This document shows, in pieces, positions 5,463-12,248 of a stretch of DNA of 12,956 bases. Position numbers and translations under genes: made by a program. The stretch's first letter is position 1, and each line of letters opens with the position of its first letter. The stretch is from Acidimicrobiaceae bacterium (GTDB lineage: Bacteria > Actinomycetota > Acidimicrobiia > Acidimicrobiales > Acidimicrobiaceae), in assembly GCA_013044365.1 (NCBI GenBank), contig JABEUP010000153.1:1-12956 (forward strand), read 5' to 3'. The notes beneath the pieces are model-generated. The model was not told where the DNA came from. It ran no database searches and saw only the letters and a list, made by a program, of their open reading frames with translations.

Positions 5463-6266
5463 GTGCTCGATCTGATGATAATTGGCGGTGGGAAAATGGG
5501 CCAGGCACTGGCCCAGGGGATTCTTTCTGCAAAGGTAGTTAAGGCTGAATCTTTAGGAATAGTGGAAGTTTCGGAGTCATTAAGGTTCGAACTGAACAAG
5601 CAGTTCGCAAATTGCCAGATTTTGCCCGAGCCCCAGTCGGCATCATCGACTGTGTTTGCAGTGAAGCCTGGAGATGTAGAGAAATTAGCCCGGTCATTGG
5701 AACCAGCTCACAAAAGTAGGGTTCTGTCGATTGCTGCTGGAGTTTCCACAGCCGCATTAGAGGTGTGGCTTGGTGGGAGACCTCCGGTAATCAGGGCAAT
5801 GCCAAATACCCCGGCAATGCTTGGCCTCGGAATGACAGCTTTATGCAGTGGTCGTTACGTCAGTTTGCCAGATATGGAATGGGCTAAGTCCCTCATGTCG
5901 GCTGTCGGGAAAGTTGCAGTTGTCAAAGAGTCTCAGATGGATGCCATCACTGCGGTTTCCGGTTCAGGACCGGCGTACATTTTTCTGGTAGCCGAAGCGA
6001 TGATAGAGGCGGCGGTGAGCGAAGGACTTAGCTGGGATATTGCCCGTGACCTGGTAACACAGACGGTTTATGGTGCTGGTGCGATGTTATCGGAAGGTTC
6101 ACAGGCGCCAACCGTCTTGAGGCAAAACGTAACATCTCCGGGAGGGACGACAGCCGCAGGAGTGAGCGCTCTAGAAGAGGGGGCAGTAAGAGCCGCCTTT
6201 GCGAGAGCAATCGCAAAAGCCAAGGAACGATCCCGCGAGATTACTGCCGAGCTCTTCAAGCACTAG
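5463..6266 (+). CDS. proC: Pyrroline-5-carboxylate reductase
   Basis: ProC reduces 1-pyrroline-5-carboxylate to L-proline with NAD(P)H, the last step of proline synthesis. The 267-residue length is typical. The Rossmann loop IIGGGKMGQALAQG lies at 6-19, RAMPNTPAMLG marks the middle, and the C-terminal dimer and substrate domain carries the ProC signature SGSGPAYIFLVAEAM and VTSPGGTTAAGV. The start is uncertain: GTG at 5463 (no clear ribosome binding site) gives VLDLMIIGGG, and ATG at 5475 is four codons in. That second ATG overlaps the stop of a five-codon mini-frame (ATG at 5458, TGA at 5473-5475), which could couple initiation. It lies 283 bp before the tetrapyrrole operon on the same strand, a common neighbourhood in actinobacteria. 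Confidence 0.97.
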   Translation: MLDLMIIGGGKMGQALAQGILSAKVVKAESLGIVEVSESLRFELNKQFANCQILPEPQSASSTVFAVKPGDVEKLARSLEPAHKSRVLSIAAGVSTAALEVWLGGRPPVIRAMPNTPAMLGLGMTALCSGRYVSLPDMEWAKSLMSAVGKVAVVKESQMDAITAVSGSGPAYIFLVAEAMIEAAVSEGLSWDIARDLVTQTVYGAGAMLSEGSQAPTVLRQNVTSPGGTTAAGVSALEEGAVRAAFARAIAKAKERSREITAELFKH

Positions 6267-6377
6267 CAATCTGCTCTTTTCGGTTTGGCACGGGTGCATA
6301 TTATTAAACTGTCCAGGCTGCAACCACACCATATTCCGGATTTGAGGTAAAGACTGGCGACTATAAATCAGAAACCG

Positions 6378-6527
6378 GTGATAACCGACTGGTCGAGATT
6401 AAATTATTCAGCTTCCCGGAGTTCCGATCCCATCGAGCCGTTAACTGCAGTCCCAGTAATCAAGCGGCTGATGTTGGAACATCGCGCCTACATTCAAAAT
6501 GAAGTGCTTCAGGATTCATTAGGATGA
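6378..6527 (+). CDS. Possible 49-residue small protein ahead of the tetrapyrrole operon
   Basis: A GTG-started frame beginning VITDWSRLNY and ending in a likely helix, IKRLMLEHRAYIQNEVLQDSLG. The frame is open further upstream to a TAA at 6348-6350. No family is recognised, and the ribosome binding site is poor. It stops 22 bases before the next gene. It could be a leader peptide, a small operon member or chance. Confidence 0.22.
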   Translation: MITDWSRLNYSASRSSDPIEPLTAVPVIKRLMLEHRAYIQNEVLQDSLG

Positions 6528-6549
6528 AAATTACTTTTGGATTTGGCAG

Positions 6550-7188
6550 GTGGATATGGGCGGCGGAACTTATTTGGTCTCTTTGGATCTTGCGGCCAAG
6601 AAAATTCTTGTGGTAGGTGCTGGCAAAGTGGCTGCCAGAAAGATTCAGGGTCTCCCGGAGAATGTTTTGAGCCTGACTGTCATTTCACCAGAGATAAGCA
6701 AAGAAGTCGAAGAACTTCTTATTGGGCCAACCCGGCGGGCGCACTACATTGTAAGGAGGATTGAGGAGCCTGATTTGTTGGGGCACGATCTAGTATTTGC
6801 TGCTACGTCGGACCCTTTCTTGAACAGTGAGATTGCAAGGCTCGCAGGAGAGCTGGGAATCTTGGTCAACAACGTTTCCGCATCAGAGGACAGCACGTTT
6901 ACTAACGTCGCGGTGGTGCACAAGGGTGGAATCAGTATAGGGGTGTCATCAAATCCTAAAGTTCCGGGATTTTCGATGGCCGTTGGTAAACTGATAGAAG
7001 AAGTCTTGCCGGAGGACATTGACAGGTTGCTGGTTCTCGCGGCAGACGTCAGATCGAAGGCGCTGAACTACGGTCATTCCCCGGATGGTTTAGATTGGAT
7101 AAAAGTATTAAACTCCAGAGTTTTTGAATACATCCGCTTGGGGGATTTCTCCCAGGCTGAGGAAAGTTTGATTGAATGCCTCTTGTAG
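6550..7188 (+). CDS. Precorrin-2 dehydrogenase / sirohydrochlorin ferrochelatase-like (SirC / CysG N-domain)
   Basis: The protein (212 residues) starts TYLVSLDLAAKKILVVGAGKVAARK, the NAD-binding GxGxxA loop of the CysG-N/Met8/SirC family, which oxidises precorrin-2 to sirohydrochlorin and in some members inserts iron to make siroheme. The middle reads DLVFAATSDPFLNSEIARLA, as in the family. Two key spots differ: the position of the catalytic Asp of E. coli CysG (Asp104 in NVVDAP) is Ser110 here (NNVSAS), and the usual GGxSP loop is replaced by NPKVPG. The start is GTG 6550 or ATG 6556; the AGGTGG nearby is too close to the ATG. Its 3' end overlaps hemA by 13 bases, making it the probable first gene of the operon, and the SUMT three genes downstream supplies its substrate. 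Confidence 0.88.
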   Translation: MDMGGGTYLVSLDLAAKKILVVGAGKVAARKIQGLPENVLSLTVISPEISKEVEELLIGPTRRAHYIVRRIEEPDLLGHDLVFAATSDPFLNSEIARLAGELGILVNNVSASEDSTFTNVAVVHKGGISIGVSSNPKVPGFSMAVGKLIEEVLPEDIDRLLVLAADVRSKALNYGHSPDGLDWIKVLNSRVFEYIRLGDFSQAEESLIECLL

Positions 7189-8429
7189 CAATCGGAATTG
7201 ATTGGTCGAGCCTGCCCGCGAACGATTTTGGCCGCTATTTCATTTCCGAAGAGGACATGCTCGACAGGTTGAAGGTATTTTCTTCCGCTGAAGGCGTGGA
7301 AGAAGCGATTCTTGTCTGTACCTGTGCCAGAACCGAGGTGTTTGCGGAGATCACGAAATTCCATGGCGGAATCGAGGAAATGTGGCTGAGCCTTGCAAGA
7401 ATCCTGCAGGTTGAACGTGATGAACTAGCGTCTGTGGCAAAGGTGTACTACGAACGTGGAGCGGTGTCTCATCTTCTTCGGGTTTCCTCCGGTTTGGAAT
7501 CTGAACTGATCGGTGAGACTGAGATTCTCGGTCAGGTCCGTAGAGCTTTTGTCAGGTCACACGATGCCGGCTACTCCGGTCCGGCACTGTATGGTCTGTT
7601 TCGAAAAGCTCTCGAAGTAGGTAAAAGGGCAAGAAATGAGACTGGAATTGCCCGAGGAATCACCTCGTCAGCCCATGCCGCGGTAGAGCTCTTCTCTGAA
7701 ACCTGCGGCCTTGATGGTGAGGGCACGGTAATGGTTGTTGGTGTTGGTGAGATTGGGTCGAAGATTGCAGAGGCTCTGTCGCAGGGTGGATATCACGTTT
7801 ACGTGGCCTCGCGAACATTTGATAAAGCTGTGCAATTAGCCAACCGTATAAATGCCAAGGCAATACATATCCACGATTTCAAGACCCACATTGAGGAACT
7901 GGAGGGGCTGTTTTTCGCCACTTCCACAAAGAAGTATTTGCTGGATACCCAAGACTGTAAATATTTTGATTTGAATCGTAACCCAAATACTTTTGTCGTC
8001 GACATGGGGGTTCCGAGAAACGTTGATCCTGGACTGGATTCTTATGATCGTGTAAATCTGTTTGACCTCGACGGAGTCAACGCATTCGTTAAAACTGCAA
8101 TTGATTACCGTCAAAAGGAAGTTGGACTGGTAGAAGAGATGATCGAGGTGGAGACAAGTAAATTCTTTGATCTAAAAAACTCGGGTTCGGCCGCATCAAC
8201 TCTGGCTTCGCTGTATGCATTTGCCGAAGAGATTCGGTTGCTTGAGCTTGCCCGTTTCGCCGGTCGGCTTGAAGGCCTTACTGATGCGCAGAAAAAGGCC
8301 GTAGAGTCGCTAACTTATGGCATTGTCCAAAAAATGCTCCACCGGCCGGTAGTCAAGGTTAAGGAGCAATCAGGTTCTAAGCAGGGAGAGCGTTTAGTGG
8401 AGGACCTCTCTTTCCTGTTTGACCTATGA
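7176..8429 (+). CDS. hemA: Glutamyl-tRNA reductase
   Basis: HemA reduces glutamyl-tRNA(Glu) to glutamate-1-semialdehyde with NADPH, the first committed step of C5-route tetrapyrrole synthesis, via a cysteine thioester. The nucleophile is Cys50 in VCTCARTEVF; the usual STCNR is TCAR here. His99 and the signature HLLRVSSGLESELIGETEILGQV follow, then the NADPH domain with VVGVGEIG (187-194) and the C-terminal dimerisation helices. The N-terminus, GIDWSSLPAND, diverges from the usual GxNHxxAPxxxRE strand. Length 417 is normal. The start ATG at 7176 lies inside the upstream gene (13-bp overlap) with GAGGAAAG at 7159-7166 as ribosome binding site. The stop overlaps hemC (ATGA). HemA is often feedback-controlled by heme at protein level; nothing in this sequence shows that directly. 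Confidence 0.97.
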   Translation: MPLVAIGIDWSSLPANDFGRYFISEEDMLDRLKVFSSAEGVEEAILVCTCARTEVFAEITKFHGGIEEMWLSLARILQVERDELASVAKVYYERGAVSHLLRVSSGLESELIGETEILGQVRRAFVRSHDAGYSGPALYGLFRKALEVGKRARNETGIARGITSSAHAAVELFSETCGLDGEGTVMVVGVGEIGSKIAEALSQGGYHVYVASRTFDKAVQLANRINAKAIHIHDFKTHIEELEGLFFATSTKKYLLDTQDCKYFDLNRNPNTFVVDMGVPRNVDPGLDSYDRVNLFDLDGVNAFVKTAIDYRQKEVGLVEEMIEVETSKFFDLKNSGSAASTLASLYAFAEEIRLLELARFAGRLEGLTDAQKKAVESLTYGIVQKMLHRPVVKVKEQSGSKQGERLVEDLSFLFDL

Positions 8430-9331
8430 AGCCGATCCGAATTGCCACCAGGGGGTCCGAACTTGCCCTTTGGCAGGCAAATTTCATCGCATCAGCACTT
8501 GGGTGCGAGACCGAGCTGGTCGTTCTGAGTACACAAGGCGACCGCGATCAGTCTTCCTCTCTTAGCGATATTGGAGGCCAGGGAATCTTTGTGAAAGAGA
8601 TTCAGACCGCGTTGATAGATGACCGTGCTGATGTGGCCGTTCACTCTGCTAAAGACCTCCCTGCTTTGGAGCCGGAAGGCCTTGCTATTGGCGCTTTCCC
8701 CAAAAGGGGGGACGTGAGGGACGCATTAATCGGAAACCCGCTTGGCCAGTTGAAGCGGGGTGATCTCATCGCAACCGGTTCGCCGAGGCGCCAGGTCCAG
8801 TTGAAGGCCTTAAGACCTGATATAGGTTTCGTCCCACTCCGGGGCAATATGGCCACCCGATTTTCAATGGTGGAACGATGCAGCGCAGTAATGGTTGCCT
8901 ATGCAGCGCTCGAAAGACTGGGCCGTTTGGATCTGGTCGCCGAGGTTTTTGAGCCAACACAGTTGGTGCCGCAGGTTGGCCAAGGCGCACTGGCGGCTGA
9001 GTGCAGATCTGAAGATGACCGCGTAAAAGCTTTACTGATGGAAATTGACGATTTGGCTACCAGGTTGGCAGTTCAGTCTGAGCGCAGCCTGCTTAGCCAG
9101 GTAGGAAGCGGATGTTCACTCCCGGTTGGCGCGTTCGGCAAAACTGATGAAAATTCCGGACGAATAGATTTGATCGGATTCATTGGTTCAATGGATGGTT
9201 CAAATATTATTCGTGTTAGCGGCAGTGGCTCGGATCCGGTGGAGCTTGGATCAAGACTTGGTCAGGAGTTAATGACCAAGGGTGGCTCGGATCTACTGGA
9301 TCAGGCGAATCGCTGCAAGAATCATGGCTGA
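8426..9331 (+). CDS. hemC: Porphobilinogen deaminase (hydroxymethylbilane synthase)
   Basis: HemC polymerises four porphobilinogen units into hydroxymethylbilane on a covalently bound dipyrromethane cofactor. The 301 residues show IRIATRGSELALWQA at the N-terminus, VHSAKDLPA with catalytic Asp77, TGSPRRQVQL, RGNMATRF (usually RGNVDTRL), VGQGALAAEC, and the cofactor-attachment Cys230 in VGSGCSLPVGA. Length and domain order are those of a complete enzyme. The start ATG overlaps the hemA stop by four bases, and the stop overlaps the next gene by eight bases, so translation is probably coupled throughout. Product passes directly to the HemD half of the next protein. Confidence 0.98.
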   Translation: MKPIRIATRGSELALWQANFIASALGCETELVVLSTQGDRDQSSSLSDIGGQGIFVKEIQTALIDDRADVAVHSAKDLPALEPEGLAIGAFPKRGDVRDALIGNPLGQLKRGDLIATGSPRRQVQLKALRPDIGFVPLRGNMATRFSMVERCSAVMVAYAALERLGRLDLVAEVFEPTQLVPQVGQGALAAECRSEDDRVKALLMEIDDLATRLAVQSERSLLSQVGSGCSLPVGAFGKTDENSGRIDLIGFIGSMDGSNIIRVSGSGSDPVELGSRLGQELMTKGGSDLLDQANRCKNHG

Positions 9332-10784
9332 AGATTCGGGAACCGTTTACCTGGTGGGAGCTGGCCCGGGCGATCCCGGGTTGCTCACCGTACGTGGGAA
9401 AGAGCTGCTGAATCTGGCTGATATTGTCGTTTTTGATTACCTGTCGGACGACTCTTTGCTTGAATTTTGCAGACCGGAGGCGGAGCTCATCGACGTTGGT
9501 AAACGTCCCGGCCGTCCAGTTCCGCAGAATGAAATAAACGAGGTACTGATTCGCAGCGCAGCAAGAGCAAAGACGGTAGTACGCTTGAAGGGGGGCGATC
9601 CCTTTGTGTTCGGTCGAGGCGGCGAGGAAGCATTGGCGCTGATTGAGGCTGGTATTTCTTTCGAAGTTGTACCCGGGATTTCATCATCGATTGCGGTTCC
9701 CGCTTATGCTGGTGTTCCTGTAACCCATAGGGGACTTTCAACATCTTTCACAGTTGTCACTGGGCATCGCCATGGGAGTGCCACCGATCAGGTCGATTGG
9801 GAATCGCTAGCCAAACTCGGAGGAACCATTGTTGTCCTAATGGGGGTGGCTCATCGTGCTGAAATTTCCGAAAAGCTTATTAGCGGAGGTCTAAGCCCTT
9901 ACACTCCAGTTGCGGCGGTCCGATGGGGCACTCGGAGTGACCAGGTCAGTGTCAGGACCAATTTGCAATCTCTGGGGGAGGCGGAGATCCTGTCCCCATC
10001 TGTGATTGTGATCGGGGCAGTAGCCGGACTTGATCTTGCCTGGTTTGAAAAAAGGCCGCTGCTTGGAAAGAAGATTGTAGTTACCCGGGCCAAGACACAG
10101 TCACGCAAATTGATAAAAGCCATTCGCGATCTTGGTGGGCAGGTGCTTTCGATCCCTGCGATACAAATCGGTCCTCCAGCGGACAATTACCAAGCGCTCG
10201 CCCGGGCTGCACGGGATATTTCAGGCTATAAGTGGTTAATTTTCACTTCCGCAAATTCTGTACCTCTATTCTTTGATTTGCTGCGTGATACGCGAGACTT
10301 GGCAGGGGTCAAAGTGGCTGCAATCGGCGACGCCACTGCCAGGGAAATTGCAAGATTTAATATTGTGGCGGACTTCGTACCATCAAGTTTCGTGGCTGAG
10401 ACCTTTGTTGCTGAGTTCCCCGAGGGTTGCGGCAAGATACTTCTGCCCCGTGCAGAGATGGCGAGAGACTTGCTACCAGTTGAACTGGCCAAAATGGGTT
10501 GGAATGTTGATGTTGTTGAGGCCTACAGGACCGAGATTCCGGTGATGGACGAGACGCTGGCAGATCAAATAGCGGCAAGTGACGCTATCACGTTTACTTC
10601 GTCTTCAACGGTATCCAACTTTTTGAGCAGATTTGGCGTTATGGCTCTGCCTGCCCGTGTGATTTCGATTGGTCCCGTCACCCGAAAGACTTTGGAGGAG
10701 TTCGGAGTATCTAATTCAGTGATGGCTGATACCCACAATATAGACGGCCTATTGGAGGTGCTTGTGGCGTCCCTCTCGCCATAA
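9324..10784 (+). CDS. cobA-hemD: Fused uroporphyrinogen-III C-methyltransferase / uroporphyrinogen-III synthase (CobA-HemD)
   Basis: A 486-residue two-domain fusion. Residues 6-245 are a SUMT: GTVYLVGAGPGDPGLLT, DVGKRPGR, VRLKGGDPFVFGRGGEE (86-102), PGISSSIAVPAYAGVPVTHRG and the SAM-site strand VVLMGV. Residues about 248-486 are HemD: VVTRAKTQSRKL, LIFTSANSV, FTSSSTVSNFL and ISIGPVTRKTLEEFG. HemD cyclises hydroxymethylbilane with ring-D inversion to uroporphyrinogen III; the SUMT half methylates C2 and C7 using SAM to give precorrin-2, the entry to siroheme and cobalamin. Such fusions are common in actinobacteria and clostridia. I choose ATG 9324 rather than GTG 9282 because the family starts just before GTVYLVGAGPG; it overlaps hemC by eight bases. 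Confidence 0.96.
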   Translation: MAEDSGTVYLVGAGPGDPGLLTVRGKELLNLADIVVFDYLSDDSLLEFCRPEAELIDVGKRPGRPVPQNEINEVLIRSAARAKTVVRLKGGDPFVFGRGGEEALALIEAGISFEVVPGISSSIAVPAYAGVPVTHRGLSTSFTVVTGHRHGSATDQVDWESLAKLGGTIVVLMGVAHRAEISEKLISGGLSPYTPVAAVRWGTRSDQVSVRTNLQSLGEAEILSPSVIVIGAVAGLDLAWFEKRPLLGKKIVVTRAKTQSRKLIKAIRDLGGQVLSIPAIQIGPPADNYQALARAARDISGYKWLIFTSANSVPLFFDLLRDTRDLAGVKVAAIGDATAREIARFNIVADFVPSSFVAETFVAEFPEGCGKILLPRAEMARDLLPVELAKMGWNVDVVEAYRTEIPVMDETLADQIAASDAITFTSSSTVSNFLSRFGVMALPARVISIGPVTRKTLEEFGVSNSVMADTHNIDGLLEVLVASLSP

Positions 10785-11008
10785 TTGTCATCGACCAAGC
10801 CAAGCCCGCCAGCTCTCAATTAATGATTCGACCCAGGTTGCGGTTTGTGCGGTTCAACAGTTATAAAGGCGTGTCTGGAACAAAATATGGTGGATATTGG
10901 CAGACAATCAAAAACCGGATGCCCTTAGTTTGCCCGGTCTGTTGCGGTTTTTATCCAGAAGTTTGGTCTCGTTGGATGACAGTTGGTGACGATTTAGGGA
11001 GGATCCGG
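10785..11008. other. Leader region before the FTR1-like gene
   Basis: If the membrane protein starts at GTG 11009, these 224 bases are non-coding, although the reading frame stays open from an ATG at 10823. They contain the arms AAAAACCG and CGGTTTTT described separately. No clear promoter is visible. Confidence 0.45.
10910..10953 (+). terminator. Long-range stem ending in a T-run, possible terminator or attenuator
   Basis: AAAAACCG (10910-10917) and CGGTTTTT (10945-10952) are perfect reverse complements with 27 bases between them, inside which CCGG (10915-10918) and CCGG (10934-10937) can also pair. The 3' arm ends in a T-run. It could partly separate cobA-hemD from the downstream gene. The loop is long and the arms AT-rich, so this is tentative. 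Confidence 0.3.
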
Positions 11009-12055
11009 GTGAGTAGCAGCGAAGTGGTACTGGCAGTTGCAGTTTTCCTTGCCTCGGCGGTGGAGATGATTGAGGCCCTGACAATTGTTCTGGCAGTCGG
11101 AGTAACTCGTGGTTGGAAGTCTGCGCTGGAGGGCGTTCTGGTAGCTCTCTGCGTACTGGCAGCGATTGTTCTGGCCTTCGGTCCTGCTCTGGTGAAATAT
11201 GTTCCTATCAACCTTTTGCGTTCTGTTGTGGGCGGAGTTTTGCTGATCTTCGGTCTTCAGTGGCTGCGAAAAGCCGTATTGAGAGCCAGCGGGCTAAAGG
11301 AAAAGAGGAACGAGGACCTGGTTTACAGATCTACTGTCACAAAACTCGCTACCAATCCAAAATTAACGCAGCGCGACATGCAGGGATTTACTCTTGCCTT
11401 CAAGGGGGTATTTATTGAGGGCTTAGAGGTGATCGTTATCGTTTTGACACTGGGGTCTTCGGCGCATGATCTGGGGCTGGCTGTCGTGTCAGCCTTGGTT
11501 GCCTTTGTGGCGGTGGCGTTGGTTGGGGTCGTGGTCTCCCGCCAGCTTTCCGGTGTACCGGAAAACGCTATGAAACTGATGGTCGGTCTGATGCTAGTCA
11601 GCTTTGGTACCTTCTGGGGTGGTGAGGGTATGGGTGTGGATTGGCCGGGGTCAGATCTGATGATCCCGATACTGGTTCTTGCCTATGGTGTGGTGACTTT
11701 CGTACTAGTTAAAATACTGCTCAGCCTGGCAAAGGCCCGGTCTTTGGCGGACGACGCGAAGGTTGCCGGGTCATCGGTGTTGGCAAGTAAGGCCTCATCT
11801 GCAGGCAAGAATCCAGTTATTTTGGAATCTAATAAGGTTCTGCCAGCGCGGTTTGGAGAGGCATTTCTAAAGTTCTGGTGGGAATTCTTCATCGGAGACA
11901 CGCCTGAACTCTTCATTGGTACCTTGATGATCCTGGCAGTCGTTGAGTTTTTGCTCCATACGCACGCGCCAGGGTTTTCAACGCCGCTGATACTGCCGGT
12001 TCTTGTGATGGTATTACTAAATTCCACTGTCGTCCGGGCATATCGACACCGATAG
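11009..12055 (+). CDS. FTR1-like polytopic membrane protein (COG4280-type)
   Basis: About eight or nine hydrophobic segments (roughly 5-30, 40-62, 68-88, 131-150, 155-177, 187-205, 216-240, 300-318, 325-342) in 348 residues. Two helices carry repeated acidic motifs, AVEMIEALTIVLAVG (17-31) and FIEGLEVIVIVLTLG (135-149), resembling the REGLE iron-binding helices of FTR1 iron permeases, though the Arg is absent. The reading frame is open from an ATG at 10823 (410 residues), but the GTG at 11009 has an excellent ribosome binding site, AGGGAGGA (10996-11003), and homologues as I recall them begin just before the first helix. It lies between cobA-hemD and hemB, suggesting iron or another metal for tetrapyrrole metabolism. 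Substrate and direction are unproven. Confidence 0.72.
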   Translation: MSSSEVVLAVAVFLASAVEMIEALTIVLAVGVTRGWKSALEGVLVALCVLAAIVLAFGPALVKYVPINLLRSVVGGVLLIFGLQWLRKAVLRASGLKEKRNEDLVYRSTVTKLATNPKLTQRDMQGFTLAFKGVFIEGLEVIVIVLTLGSSAHDLGLAVVSALVAFVAVALVGVVVSRQLSGVPENAMKLMVGLMLVSFGTFWGGEGMGVDWPGSDLMIPILVLAYGVVTFVLVKILLSLAKARSLADDAKVAGSSVLASKASSAGKNPVILESNKVLPARFGEAFLKFWWEFFIGDTPELFIGTLMILAVVEFLLHTHAPGFSTPLILPVLVMVLLNSTVVRAYRHR

Positions 12056-12248
12056 AAAATTATTCAGTTGGCAACATTTCCGATAGACCAGTCTCTAACA
12101 TCAATGTCCCGCCGTGCCCGGAGCGGTTTATTTGAAGGGTCGGCTGTCATCTGGTGTTTCGCTTCGGCTAACCGGTCATATCATCGGCTTTGGCACTTGT
12201 CATGTAACTTCAGTGCTGCAAAGGTTGAAAATGACATAATCTGGAACT
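12056..12248. other. Spacer between the FTR1-like gene and hemB
   Basis: 193 bases without a credible gene; a TTG-started frame (12068-12274) overlaps hemB and lacks a ribosome binding site. It may hold a separate hemB promoter, but no clear elements are seen. Confidence 0.4.

Noticed and set aside
6342..6367. TTGAGG and TATAAA as a promoter for the tetrapyrrole operon
   Set aside because: Spacing is only 14 bases, too short for a confident sigma-70 promoter.
9282..9323. GTG at 9282 as the start of cobA-hemD
   Set aside because: It would add 14 residues lying inside hemC with no family counterpart; the ATG at 9324 fits SUMT N-termini.
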